Below are positions 7,470 to 14,870 of a stretch of 19,647 nucleotides of DNA, piece after piece. Location: contig JBFHRO010000034.1 in the NCBI GenBank assembly GCA_041591635.1, positions 1 through 19,647 of the forward strand. Direction: 5' to 3'. A program made the translations under genes and the position numbers. This DNA is from JACKOD01 sp041591635. Its GTDB lineage: Bacteria > Pseudomonadota > Gammaproteobacteria > Pseudomonadales > Oleiphilaceae. A model generated the notes under the pieces. It did no database searches. It was not told the DNA's origin and saw only the letters and a program-made list of their open reading frames with translations. Positions within the stretch are counted from its first letter, which is position 1, and every line of letters begins with the position of its first letter.

Positions 7470-8078
7470 GTGATCGGTCGTCTGACGGGGGTGGTCCTGG
7501 AGAAAGGCCCGACAAGAGTGATGCTGGACGTGGCCGGAGTGGGCTATGAAGTGGATATTCCTTTTAGCACTTCGTATCAACTACCGGCACCCGGGCAGCA
7601 AGTGGTGTTACATACGCATTTTGTAGTGCGTGAAGATGCGCAACTCTTGTTCGGCTTTATCGATACCCAGGATCGCGATTTGTTTCGTTTGCTCATTCGC
7701 GTCAATGGTGTAGGGCCCCGGCTTGCGCTGGCGATCTTGTCCGGGCTTGATGGCAGCCAGCTGATTGCCTGTGTTCGCGCCAATGATGCAGGGGCGCTCG
7801 TGAAAATTCCCGGAATCGGCAAGAAAACCGCAGAGCGTTTGCTCATTGAATTGCGTGATCGGGTGGATCGTTGGGCGGCGGCAGAGGGTCAATCCACACC
7901 GGTGGGGACGGCGCACCAAGCGACCCTGGTTGACGAGCGTGCGGAGGCTGAGGCGGCACTGGTGGCCTTGGGTTACAAGCCTGCCGAAGCGGCGCGGGCG
8001 GTCAGGAATGTGGCGCAGGATGCTATGTCCTGTGAGCAGATGATTCGACTGGCATTAAGACAGATGGTGGCCTCATGA
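7470..8078 (+). CDS. ruvA: Holliday junction branch-migration complex subunit RuvA
   Basis: Tetrameric DNA-binding subunit that recognises the four-way junction and loads the RuvB motor. The start is a GTG at 7470 (MIGRLTGVVLEKG), preceded by GAGGAG at 7458-7463 with 6-nt spacing; the resulting 202 residues match the family length, and longer in-frame starts upstream are not family-like. Order of domains: OB fold (residues ~1-62), paired helix-hairpin-helix motifs (~70-140, including VNGVGPRLALAILSGL and IPGIGKKTAERLLIEL), an acidic/variable linker, and the C-terminal RuvB-contacting domain (AALVALGYKPAEAARAV). Part of the ruvCAB operon, with 40 nt on each side. Confidence 0.96.
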   Translation: MIGRLTGVVLEKGPTRVMLDVAGVGYEVDIPFSTSYQLPAPGQQVVLHTHFVVREDAQLLFGFIDTQDRDLFRLLIRVNGVGPRLALAILSGLDGSQLIACVRANDAGALVKIPGIGKKTAERLLIELRDRVDRWAAAEGQSTPVGTAHQATLVDERAEAEAALVALGYKPAEAARAVRNVAQDAMSCEQMIRLALRQMVAS

Positions 8079-8118
8079 TAAATCCCGAACGCTGCCAGCA
8101 ACTGGGGCGATCGATACC

Positions 8119-9141
8119 ATGATTGAGCAGGATCGGCTGATATCACCCTTGGCCTCAAATCAGGAGGATCGTCAGGATAGAGCGATCCGGCCTGTGAGTC
8201 TGGCCGAATATATAGGGCAGCCCGCCGTAAAAGAGCAAATGGATATTTTTATCCATGCGGCCAGGCATCGCCGGGAGGCTCTGGATCATGTGTTGATCTT
8301 TGGGCCGCCAGGGCTTGGGAAGACCACGCTGGCGAATATCATTGCCAATGAAATGGGGGTTTCGATCAAGACGACATCCGGGCCGGTATTGGAAAAAGCC
8401 GGTGATCTGGCAGCACTCTTGACCAATCTCGAAGAAGGGGATGTGCTGTTTATCGACGAAATCCACCGTCTGAGCGCCTCGGTTGAAGAGGTGCTCTATC
8501 CGGCCATGGAAGACTACCAGCTTGATATCATGATCGGTGAGGGGCCGGCGGCGCGATCAATCAAGCTCGAACTGCCGGCCTTTACCCTGGTGGGGGCGAC
8601 GACGCGGGCGGGGCTGCTGACATCACCACTACGCGACAGGTTTGGTATCGTACAGCGCCTGGAATTCTATAACACCGAAGATTTGACCCATATTGTTACT
8701 CGCTCGGCAGCCAAACTCGGCGTTGCCATTGATCACGAAGGGGCGGTTGAAATCGCTCGTCGCTCCCGGGGGACGCCGAGAATCGCCAATCGACTCCTGC
8801 GGCGGGTGCGTGATTTTGCGCAGGTGAAGGCCAATGGCCATGTATCGCGACAGGTCGCCGATCAGGCGCTTACCATGCTGAATATTGATGCTAGCGGTTT
8901 TGACCACATGGACAGGCGCTTGTTGCTGGCATTGATCGAGAAATTCGATGGAGGTCCGGTGGGTGTGGAGAGTCTCGCCGCCGCAATAAGCGAGGAGCGC
9001 GGTACGATTGAAGACGTGCTCGAGCCCTATCTGATTCAACAAGGCTACATGGTGCGAACATCGCGAGGACGCATGGCCACCGCCAGTGCCTGGCTACACT
9101 TTGGATTGCAGCAATCGACGATGGCCGGGGATGATGTCTAG
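8119..9141 (+). CDS. ruvB: Holliday junction branch-migration ATPase RuvB
   Basis: Hexameric AAA+ motor that drives branch migration with RuvA. 340 residues, near identical in layout to E. coli RuvB: the N-terminus starts MIEQDRLISP, Walker A GPPGLGKT at 62-69, Walker B FIDEIH ending at 116, sensor 1 GATTRAG, arginine-finger region SPLRDRFG, sensor 2 RGTPRIANRLLRR, and the C-terminal winged-helix domain with ISEERGTIEDVLEPYLIQQG and RGRMAT. The GGGG at 8105-8108 is the probable ribosome site. ybgC follows after 40 nt, so the repair operon runs directly into the Tol-Pal operon. Confidence 0.98.
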   Translation: MIEQDRLISPLASNQEDRQDRAIRPVSLAEYIGQPAVKEQMDIFIHAARHRREALDHVLIFGPPGLGKTTLANIIANEMGVSIKTTSGPVLEKAGDLAALLTNLEEGDVLFIDEIHRLSASVEEVLYPAMEDYQLDIMIGEGPAARSIKLELPAFTLVGATTRAGLLTSPLRDRFGIVQRLEFYNTEDLTHIVTRSAAKLGVAIDHEGAVEIARRSRGTPRIANRLLRRVRDFAQVKANGHVSRQVADQALTMLNIDASGFDHMDRRLLLALIEKFDGGPVGVESLAAAISEERGTIEDVLEPYLIQQGYMVRTSRGRMATASAWLHFGLQQSTMAGDDV

Positions 9142-9181
9142 TCTGTCCGCCTTCGCTCGTAACGAAACAAATGGGGGAATC

Positions 9182-9601
9182 ATGCCCGAGGCGTTTGTTT
9201 GGCCAGTCAGGGTGTATATCGAGGATACCGATGCTGGCGGGATTGTGTTTTACGCCAACTACCTTAAGTTTATGGAACGGGCGAGAACCGAGTACATTCG
9301 TGCGCTTGGTATCGATTATCGACGCCCTGCTGATGTAGACGTGGGGTACGTGGTGGCGCATCTGGAGATCAGTTATCGTAGGCCTGCGCGCTTGGACGAC
9401 CTGCTGTTGGTGCGCACGAAAGTCGCGGGCAAAGGCCGTACCTATATGTGTTTCGAGCAGAATATCACCAATGAAAAGAATGAATTAATGGTAACTGGAC
9501 AGGTAAAAGTGGCCTGTGTTGAACTGGGCACCGGAAAGCCGGTACGTTTGCCTGAGAACCTTGCTGCAGCCCTTGATGGTGTGTGTCCCCGACAAGAGTG
9601 A
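9182..9601 (+). CDS. ybgC: Tol-Pal system acyl-CoA thioesterase YbgC
   Basis: A hot-dog fold thioesterase of the 4-hydroxybenzoyl-CoA thioesterase family, the usual first gene of the Tol-Pal operon. E. coli YbgC acts on acyl-CoAs and interacts with acyl carrier protein and phospholipid-synthesis enzymes. The 139 residues include the family active-site signature YIEDTDAGGIVFYANYLKFM with the catalytic Asp in DTDAGG, and the later YRRPARLDDLL. Start: the ATG at 9182 lies 3 nt after the G-rich ribosome site GGGGGA (9173-9178). In-frame ATGs further upstream would overlap the end of ruvB and give residues unlike the family. An 82-nt gap separates it from tolQ. Confidence 0.95.
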   Translation: MPEAFVWPVRVYIEDTDAGGIVFYANYLKFMERARTEYIRALGIDYRRPADVDVGYVVAHLEISYRRPARLDDLLLVRTKVAGKGRTYMCFEQNITNEKNELMVTGQVKVACVELGTGKPVRLPENLAAALDGVCPRQE

Positions 9602-9683
9602 CGTTTGGTGGTGCCGCGGCTTACCACAGCCCTTCTTATTCATTTCAAATCAAATAACTTACTAGCATCCCGGAGCGCAGCAC

Positions 9684-10376
9684 GTGGATAATCAGCTATC
9701 CCTCTGGCAGTTGGTGGCAGACGCCAGCTTCATTGTTCAACTCGTTATGTTTCTGCTGCTGGCGGCATCCGTTATATCCTGGGTCATCATATTTCAACGT
9801 ATTGGTGTGTTTTCCGCGGCAGCCAAGGCGAGACTCGGCTTTGAAGAAAGATTCTGGTCTGGCATGGATCTCGGGCAGCTGTACCGTGATATCAACGCTA
9901 ACCCTAATGCCAACAGTGGCCTTGAATCCATCTTTCGTGCCGGCTTCAAAGAGTTTGGCCGCTTGCGGCAGCAGGGTGGTGCCGATGCTGATGCGGTGAT
10001 GGAGGGCACACAGCGTGCCATGCGGGTCGCCGTGGCCCGTGAAGTTGAACGTCTGGAAGCGCATCTGCCGTTTCTGGCAACCGTGGGCTCGACTAGCCCC
10101 TATGTCGGGCTGTTCGGCACTGTGTGGGGGATTATGAACTCGTTTCGCGGTCTGGCTCAAATGCACCAGGCGACCATAGCCACTGTGGCACCGGGAATTT
10201 CGGAGGCGCTGGTAGCGACGGCAATGGGATTGTTCGCGGCCATTCCTGCCGTTATCGCGTACAACCGTTATTCCGCGCGCGTCGATGCACTGGCCAATGC
10301 TTATGAAACCTTCTCGGAAGAGTTTTCCAGCATTCTGCACCGAAATGTGCACTCGGAAGAAAAGCGCAAATCGTAA
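9684..10376 (+). CDS. tolQ: Tol-Pal motor protein TolQ
   Basis: Inner-membrane stator protein of the MotA/TolQ/ExbB family that, with TolR, uses the proton-motive force to energise TolA during outer-membrane constriction. 230 residues from a GTG start with GGAG at 9672-9675, 8 nt upstream. Three membrane segments are visible at about residues 15-38, 128-152 and 170-193, with the large cytoplasmic loop between the first two. Family hallmarks are YVGLFGTVWGIMNSF (140-154) and PGISEALVATAMGLFAAIP (170-188). The C-terminus is complete (RNVHSEEKRKS), so the sequence after the stop is not needed to finish TolQ. The 97-nt gap to tolR is unusually long for an otherwise tight operon. Confidence 0.97.
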   Translation: MDNQLSLWQLVADASFIVQLVMFLLLAASVISWVIIFQRIGVFSAAAKARLGFEERFWSGMDLGQLYRDINANPNANSGLESIFRAGFKEFGRLRQQGGADADAVMEGTQRAMRVAVAREVERLEAHLPFLATVGSTSPYVGLFGTVWGIMNSFRGLAQMHQATIATVAPGISEALVATAMGLFAAIPAVIAYNRYSARVDALANAYETFSEEFSSILHRNVHSEEKRKS

Positions 10377-10443
10377 CGATCGTTGGTTGCCGGTATTGGG
10401 CATGTTTCTGGTGATTTTGCCTCTGTTTGTTTTGGCTGGATGA
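10345..10443 (+). CDS. Candidate small single-pass membrane ORF in the tolQ-tolR gap
   Basis: A 32-codon frame beginning inside the end of tolQ in the +1 frame. It encodes a basic N-terminus (MCTRKKSANRNDR) and then a hydrophobic stretch (WLPVLGMFLVILPLFVLAG), the pattern of a positive-inside single membrane helix. It ends at TGA (10441-10443). It is in the same frame as tolR, and no other stop separates the two, so reading through that one TGA would join it to TolR. No clear Shine-Dalgarno is present, either for this ATG or for the internal ATG at 10402. It could also be chance hydrophobicity from T-rich DNA. Function unknown; existence unproven. Confidence 0.2.
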   Translation: MCTRKKSANRNDRWLPVLGMFLVILPLFVLAG

Positions 10444-10473
10444 CAGCCTGACGGGTTATCTGGGATTAATGGC

Positions 10474-10896
10474 ATGGGACAAGTTCAAAAAAGAAGACCA
10501 ATGTCTGACATCAATGTGGTTCCTTACATCGATGTTATGCTTGTGCTGCTCATCATTTTCATGGTGACTGCGCCTATGCTGACACAGGGCATCAAGGTTG
10601 ACTTACCGATTGTGGATTCCTCGCCGGTCAACGATCTTGCGACCAATCCACCTCTGATTATCTCTGTTGATGCAAATCGTGCCTATTATCTCGAAACCGG
10701 CGACTCTGCTTCGACGCCCATGGAGCTTGCTCAAATTACGGAGCGCGTAACATCTGCCATGAATGCGAATCCAAAAACACAGGTATTGGTGCGAGGCGAC
10801 AGGCATGTCGAGTACGGTGTGGTGGTTGATTTGATGGCTGCGTTGCAGCGTGCGGGAGCAGGTGGCGTTGGTTTGGTGACAGAAGACCCGCAATGA
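10474..10896 (+). CDS. tolR: Tol-Pal motor protein TolR
   Basis: Partner of TolQ in the proton channel, an ExbD/TolR family protein of 140 residues. Short cytoplasmic N-terminus, then SDINVVPYIDVMLVLLIIFM with the essential protonatable Asp at residue 20 inside the single membrane helix (~17-36), then a periplasmic domain ending GVGLVTEDPQ. The conserved VDLP follows the helix, and NPKTQVLVRGDRHVEYG matches the family's periplasmic domain. A GGGA lies a few bases before the start at 10474; a second in-frame ATG at 10501 (MSDINVVP) would also keep the core. The stop overlaps the tolA start by 4 nt (ATGA), indicating translational coupling. Confidence 0.96.
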   Translation: MGQVQKRRPMSDINVVPYIDVMLVLLIIFMVTAPMLTQGIKVDLPIVDSSPVNDLATNPPLIISVDANRAYYLETGDSASTPMELAQITERVTSAMNANPKTQVLVRGDRHVEYGVVVDLMAALQRAGAGGVGLVTEDPQ

Positions 10897-11897
10897 AACA
10901 GCTATTTGATGAATTGCTGGCCAAATTGCAGCAAACGATTCGCGATCCGGTCAATCGATTGCCAATTGCCGGCAGTTTGGCGCTGCATGTTGGTTTTGTG
11001 TTGATTCTGTCGTTCAAATGGGAGCCCGAAAAAAATGCCCCCGTATTCACGGTGCCGGAGTTTATCCAGGCTAGGGTCGTGGATAACTCGGTCATTGAGG
11101 ATTTGAGTAAAGCCCGGCAAGAAAAGGAGCGTCTTGCCAAGCAAAAAGAAGCGGATAAAACGCGCGCGATTGAAGAAAAAAAACGCAAACAGGAAGAGGC
11201 AGCGCAAAAGAAACGTGAAACTGAGCAAAAAAAACAGGCAGAGGAAGTAGCGCGCAAAGCTGAAGCCGATAAAAAAGCCCTGGCGTTGAAAAAACAGCAG
11301 GAAAAGGCTCTGGAAGAGGAGAAAAAACGCAAGGAGCAAGAGCAGCAAAAAGCGAAGGAAGTCGCTCAGCAAAAAGAGCTGGAAAAACAAAAGGAGCAAG
11401 AAAAGCAGAAAGCGCTGGAAAAACAAAAGGAACTTGAGAAAAAAGAGATTGAAAAGCAGAAAGCGTTAAGAGAAGAACGCGAAAGACAACTTGAGCAGCA
11501 GCTTCGGCGAGCGGAAGAAGACGAGGCAAGACGCCAGCAGGAGCGCAAAAACGCATTGGAAGCCCAGCGTATCGCGCAGGAAACGGCAAGGGCCAGAGTT
11601 GCCTATGAGGAAAGCGAAGTGGCCAGGTACACCGGACTGATCAAAGAACGGATCGAGAGCAAGTGGCGCAAACCGGCGAGTGCAAATAGCCAGATGGTGA
11701 CCATGCTGCTTATCCGTCTGTTTCCCACCGGCGATCTGGATCGGGCAGAAGTTGTAGAAAGCAGCGGGAATGCGGCATTTGATTTATCAGCGCTAAATGC
11801 CGCCACCAGCGTTGCCAAATATCCGGTGCCTCAGGATAGAGAGGTGTTTGAGAAAAACTTCCGGCAATTCAGGCTGGCGTTTAGCCCAAAGAACTGA
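10893..11897 (+). CDS. tolA: Tol-Pal envelope-spanning protein TolA
   Basis: Links the TolQR motor to TolB/Pal across the periplasm. 334 residues: a short cytoplasmic N-terminus, a membrane helix at ~25-41 carrying the Ser/His face used to contact TolQR (Ser28, His32), and a Lys/Glu/Gln/Ala-rich periplasmic coiled coil of roughly 165 residues (~70-235). It ends with a globular TonB/TolA C-terminal domain (ARYTGLIKERIESKW, then LIRLFPTGDLDRAEVVESSG, FDLSALNAA and FEKNFRQFRLAF). This last domain would bind TolB. The coil is encoded by A-rich DNA with short near-perfect repeats, suggesting that its length can change by slippage or recombination. It starts within the tolR stop; tolB follows after 47 nt. 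Confidence 0.95.
   Translation: MKQLFDELLAKLQQTIRDPVNRLPIAGSLALHVGFVLILSFKWEPEKNAPVFTVPEFIQARVVDNSVIEDLSKARQEKERLAKQKEADKTRAIEEKKRKQEEAAQKKRETEQKKQAEEVARKAEADKKALALKKQQEKALEEEKKRKEQEQQKAKEVAQQKELEKQKEQEKQKALEKQKELEKKEIEKQKALREERERQLEQQLRRAEEDEARRQQERKNALEAQRIAQETARARVAYEESEVARYTGLIKERIESKWRKPASANSQMVTMLLIRLFPTGDLDRAEVVESSGNAAFDLSALNAATSVAKYPVPQDREVFEKNFRQFRLAFSPKN
11378..11465 (+). repeat. tolA: Short direct repeats inside the TolA coiled coil
   Basis: The 18-mer starting GCTGGAAAAACAAAAGGA occurs at 11378-11395 and again at 11414-11431, 36 bp apart. GAAAAGCAGAAAGCG occurs at 11400-11414 and 11451-11465, 51 bp apart. Both offsets are multiples of three, so duplication or loss between copies would keep the reading frame and only change coil length. 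Confidence 0.75.
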
Positions 11898-11944
11898 TTA
11901 ACGTTGAAACCCTCATGGGTGTGTGTGGCGAAGGGATTGGTAAG

Positions 11945-13246
11945 GTGAAAAAAACGAGTTTGGTATTGCTGTTACTGTCGATTCTGTTTTGGCCTTTGGC
12001 GGGTGTGGCGCAGCTGACGATCGAAATCAGCGAGGGAGTAGACAACCCCATTCCGGTGGCAGTCGTGCCCTTTGCGAACAGATCGGTGACGCCGCTGCCG
12101 GAAGACGTGCGACAGATTATCAGTGATGACTTGCAGCGCAGTGGAGAGTTCAGCTCATTGGATGTTTCCCGCATGCTTGGCCTGCCATCGCGTAGAGAGG
12201 AATTGCAGTTCAGGGACTGGCGGATTGTCGGTCAATCGTATCTGGTGATTGGAGACATTGAATACTCGCAACTGGAAAACAAGTATGCGGTGCGGTATGA
12301 ACTTTATGATGTCGCCCAGGAAAAGTTCCTTACGGGGCAAAAATACAATGTGACCGTCGAGCAGTTGCGTGATGTTGCCCATCAGATAAGTGACCGGATT
12401 TACGAAACCATCACAGGTGTCCGAGGGATTTTTGCAACCCGAATTGCTTATGTGACCTTGAGTCGTGATGACAAGGGAAGAGATGACTACCGGCTGCATG
12501 TGGCCGACGCTGACGGTCGGCGGGCGCAGACATTGCTGAAGACGAGCGAGCCTATTTTGTCGGTCGCCTGGGCCCCCGACGGCAGGAGGCTGGCGTACGT
12601 ATCCTTTGAGTCGGGTCGCCCGGCCATTTATGTGCAGCAGGTGGATACGGCTGCGCGCAAGGTGGTGTCTGCTCATAAAGGCTTGAATAGTGCGCCGGCC
12701 TGGTCTCCTGACGGCCGCTATTTGGCGATGACACTGTCCAAGGATGGCAATGCCGATATTTATCGTTTAAGCCTGGATACCGGAGAGCTCAAGCGCCTGA
12801 CGAATCATTATGCCATTGACACGGAACCAAGCTGGTCACCGGATGGAAAATCGATCGTCTTTACCAGTGATCGAAGTGGCGGTCCTCAGATCTACTGGAT
12901 GGGGCCAGATGGTGAGCGTCAGGAGCGCCTGACCTTTGATGGCAAATACAACGCCCGTGCACGCTTCAGTGGTGAGCGCTCCCAGATTATTTATGTACAC
13001 CAGCAAAATGGCCAGTTTAATATTGCTTCGCTGAATATCGGTACCGGGGAGCAGAAAATCCTGACACAAACCCCCCTTGATGAATCCCCCAGCATGGCAC
13101 CCAACGGCCGGATGCTGATCTATGCGACTCGCCGCGGAAAGAATGGCGTGCTTGCTGTGGTATCGCTCGATGGCAGGGCGAAGTACTTTTTGCCATCAAG
13201 TCAGGGTGACGTGAGAGAGCCTTCATGGTCCCCTTACACCTATTAG
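11945..13246 (+). CDS. tolB: Tol-Pal periplasmic beta-propeller protein TolB
   Basis: Periplasmic protein that binds Pal and the TolA C-terminal domain. Chosen start is the GTG at 11945, with AAGGGA at 11931-11936 (8-nt spacing). It gives 433 residues beginning MKKTSLVLLLLS, a clean Sec signal peptide with cleavage likely after AGVA, just before the QLTIEI N-terminus typical of mature TolB. An ATG at 11915 in frame has no ribosome site and would spoil the signal peptide. The N-terminal alpha/beta domain contains IPVAVVPFANRS. A six-bladed propeller follows, with repeated blade motifs such as WAPDGRRLAYVS, WSPDGRYLAMT and WSPDGKSIVFTS. The protein ends REPSWSPYTY. A stable hairpin follows the stop by 2 nt. 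Confidence 0.96.
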   Translation: MKKTSLVLLLLSILFWPLAGVAQLTIEISEGVDNPIPVAVVPFANRSVTPLPEDVRQIISDDLQRSGEFSSLDVSRMLGLPSRREELQFRDWRIVGQSYLVIGDIEYSQLENKYAVRYELYDVAQEKFLTGQKYNVTVEQLRDVAHQISDRIYETITGVRGIFATRIAYVTLSRDDKGRDDYRLHVADADGRRAQTLLKTSEPILSVAWAPDGRRLAYVSFESGRPAIYVQQVDTAARKVVSAHKGLNSAPAWSPDGRYLAMTLSKDGNADIYRLSLDTGELKRLTNHYAIDTEPSWSPDGKSIVFTSDRSGGPQIYWMGPDGERQERLTFDGKYNARARFSGERSQIIYVHQQNGQFNIASLNIGTGEQKILTQTPLDESPSMAPNGRMLIYATRRGKNGVLAVVSLDGRAKYFLPSSQGDVREPSWSPYTY

Positions 13247-13248
13247 TA

Positions 13249-13270
13249 CCGTTTCTCTCACGAGAAGCGG
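13249..13270 (+). promoter_or_regulatory. Intercistronic hairpin between tolB and pal
   Basis: CCGTTTCTC (13249-13257) pairs with GAGAAGCGG (13262-13270) over 9 bp, including one G-U, around a 4-nt TCAC loop. It begins 2 nt after the tolB stop and ends 32 nt before the pal ATG. No T-run follows, so it is unlikely to terminate. Its position suits an mRNA-stability or processing element that would protect the pal message. Confidence 0.5.
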
Positions 13271-13302
13271 ATTTGGTTGGATGTTCTATAAAGGAAACTG
13301 CA

Positions 13303-13881
13303 ATGAAAAAAAACGTAATGATGAAGACCTCTCTTGCCCTCCTGGTTTCTGTGTCTTTGCTGTCCGGTTGCGGCTCAAAAGCCACTAAAACCGATATGGA
13401 AGATCCATCAAGCAGCGCCTATGGTGCTAACAGTTCCGGGGCATTAAGTGCGGAGGAGTTGGCGGCACAGCAGGCTGAGGCGATGCGCCGGGCTGAAGCA
13501 GAGCGCCTCGCTCGCATGGCAGATACCAAAGTCAAAGAGCAGTCTGCATTGCGCGAAATTCGAACTTTCTACTTTGATTTTGATAAATACGAAATCAAAT
13601 CAGAGGCTACACTTGCGCTGTCGGCACATGCGGCCTATATTGCGGCCAATCCCGGGGTGAAAGTGGTTGTTGAGGGCCATGCTGACGAACGTGGAACCAA
13701 GGATTATAACCTGGCTCTGGGCGAGAAGCGTGCGAACGCGGTTGAGCGTTTTCTCATTATCAACGGTGCCTCACGCGCTCAGTTGGAGTCTGTGAGTTAT
13801 GGTGAAGAGCGTCCTGCGGTCATGGGGCATGAGGAATCATCCTGGGCGAAGAATCGTCGAGCAGTCATAGTGTATCAATAA
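13303..13881 (+). CDS. pal: Peptidoglycan-associated lipoprotein Pal
   Basis: Outer-membrane lipoprotein that anchors the membrane to peptidoglycan and binds TolB. 192 residues from an ATG with AGGA at 13291-13294. Lipoprotein signal peptide with lipobox LSGC (lipidated Cys23), followed by a Ser/Ala/Glu-rich linker (~24-80) somewhat longer than in E. coli. The OmpA-like domain then has FYFDFDKYEI, VEGHADERGTKDYNLALGEK and NRRAVIVY. The Asp and Arg used to grip meso-diaminopimelate are in the HADERGT...LGEKRA region. The residue after the lipid Cys is Gly, not Asp, consistent with sorting to the outer membrane. cpoB follows after only 3 nt. Confidence 0.97.
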   Translation: MKKNVMMKTSLALLVSVSLLSGCGSKATKTDMEDPSSSAYGANSSGALSAEELAAQQAEAMRRAEAERLARMADTKVKEQSALREIRTFYFDFDKYEIKSEATLALSAHAAYIAANPGVKVVVEGHADERGTKDYNLALGEKRANAVERFLIINGASRAQLESVSYGEERPAVMGHEESSWAKNRRAVIVYQ

Positions 13882-13884
13882 GAC

Positions 13885-14658
13885 ATGAATAAGAGTGTTT
13901 TGTTTGTCGTGCTGGCGCTGCACGCGGGTGTTGCTTTGTGCGAATCCTTGTCGGGTTCGCAGCCTTCTGCGGCGCGCGCGTCCGGGCTAAGTCCCAATGC
14001 CGAGCTGCTTTTGCTCATAGAGCAGCTGCAGCGTGAAGTGCAGAATCTGCGGGGTATGGTTGAAGAGCAGTCGCATGAGCTCAGACTATTAAAGGAGCAG
14101 GGCCGCGACAGATACCGGGATCTGGACGGCCGGCTGCTGGAGTTGGCCAAGCAGCGTAATGCAGCGACCGTTGCGCCGCCGATAACATCAGATTCGGGTG
14201 TCCAGACTCCAGCGGTGAAGTCTGCGGCCGATAGTTCTGCGCCAGTGATTCCGGTGGCAAAAGCACCCGCCTCCTCCACGTCAGAAGATGCTCAGGCGGA
14301 GTACAATCGAGCGTATGCGTTGATAGGCGCCAAAGACTATGCGGGGGCTGTTACCGCCTTCACGGCGTTTATTGAGCGCTTTCCTGGAGCTGAGCTGAGC
14401 GGAAACGCTTATTACTGGCTGGGGGAGATTTTTCTGGTGCAGGATCAGCCCGAAAAGGCGAAGCAGGCATTTCTCGTGGTGGCACGACAGTTCGCAGAGC
14501 ACAGAAAGGTGCCGGATGCACTTTACAAGTTGGGTATGACGAGCCTGCGTCTGGAGGACAAGGCTCAGGCAGAGCAGTATCTGAAAGAGGTGGTAACACG
14601 CTTTCCGGTGACTTCCTCTGCGAAACTCGCGCAGGAGCAGCTGGCAAAGCTACGATAG
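13885..14658 (+). CDS. cpoB: Cell-division coordinator CpoB (YbgF)
   Basis: Periplasmic TPR protein that in E. coli links Tol-Pal activity with PBP1B/LpoB septal peptidoglycan synthesis. 257 residues: signal peptide (MNKSVLFVVLALHAGVALC), an N-terminal trimerising coiled coil (~40-92, LLLLIEQLQREVQNLRGMVE), a Ser/Ala/Pro linker, and a C-terminal TPR domain (~135-257, repeats such as YNRAYALIGAKDYAGAVTAF, AYYWLGEIFLVQ and ALYKLGMTSLRL). A Cys lies just before the predicted cleavage site, but the residues before it (VALC) do not make a good lipobox, so I do not call it a lipoprotein. The start is 3 nt after the pal stop with no ribosome site of its own, so translation is probably coupled. Confidence 0.93.
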   Translation: MNKSVLFVVLALHAGVALCESLSGSQPSAARASGLSPNAELLLLIEQLQREVQNLRGMVEEQSHELRLLKEQGRDRYRDLDGRLLELAKQRNAATVAPPITSDSGVQTPAVKSAADSSAPVIPVAKAPASSTSEDAQAEYNRAYALIGAKDYAGAVTAFTAFIERFPGAELSGNAYYWLGEIFLVQDQPEKAKQAFLVVARQFAEHRKVPDALYKLGMTSLRLEDKAQAEQYLKEVVTRFPVTSSAKLAQEQLAKLR

Positions 14659-14711
14659 CGGCCTTTTGATTCTGTCTTGGGTTGAATGGGGTGCGAGGCA
14701 GAAAATTGGGG

Positions 14712-14739
14712 TTGTCATTTAGCATAAAATCCGTATCAT
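14712..14739 (+). promoter_or_regulatory. Sigma-70 promoter of the tRNA-Lys pair
   Basis: -35 TTGTCA (14712-14717) and -10 TATCAT (14734-14739) with 16-bp spacing, each matching consensus at 5 of 6. The start-site region is GC-rich (GCGCC at 14742-14746), the kind of discriminator associated with stringent control of stable RNA genes. The predicted transcript starts a few bases upstream of the first tRNA at 14753. Confidence 0.7.
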
Positions 14740-14752
14740 ATGCGCCTCGTTT

Positions 14753-14828
14753 GGGTCGTTAGCTCAGTCGGTAGAGCAGTTGGCTTTTAACCAATTGGTC
14801 GTAGGTTCGAATCCTACACGACCCACCA
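14753..14828 (+). tRNA. tRNA-Lys (anticodon UUU), copy 1
   Basis: 76 nt including an encoded CCA end. Acceptor GGGTCGT/ACGACCC, D-arm AGCTCAGTCGGTAGAGC, anticodon loop CTTTTAA with anticodon TTT at 14786-14788, and T-arm GTAGGTTCGAATCCTAC. It closely matches E. coli tRNA-Lys. It reads AAA and AAG. First of two identical copies. Confidence 0.98.
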
Positions 14829-14870
14829 ATCGCTTAGTATTTTAGAGAATTTTTGTCAGTCAGGTTTTAT

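Noticed and set aside
9607..9630. GTGGT/ACCAC hairpin between ybgC and tolQ as a terminator
   Set aside because: The stem is only 5 bp and no T-run follows, so it is too weak to support termination or processing.
10434..10448. GGCTG/CAGCC hairpin in the tolQ-tolR gap
   Set aside because: A 5-bp stem without a T-run; too short to call, although it spans the TGA of the mini-frame.
9696..10475. 259-codon minus-strand frame opposite tolQ
   Set aside because: Antisense shadow of tolQ with no recognisable domain; tolQ itself is complete and conserved.
10736..11589. Long minus-strand frames rich in Phe, Leu, Ser and Cys opposite tolA
   Set aside because: They are the reverse complement of the A-rich Lys/Glu coiled-coil region; the composition is fully explained by that.
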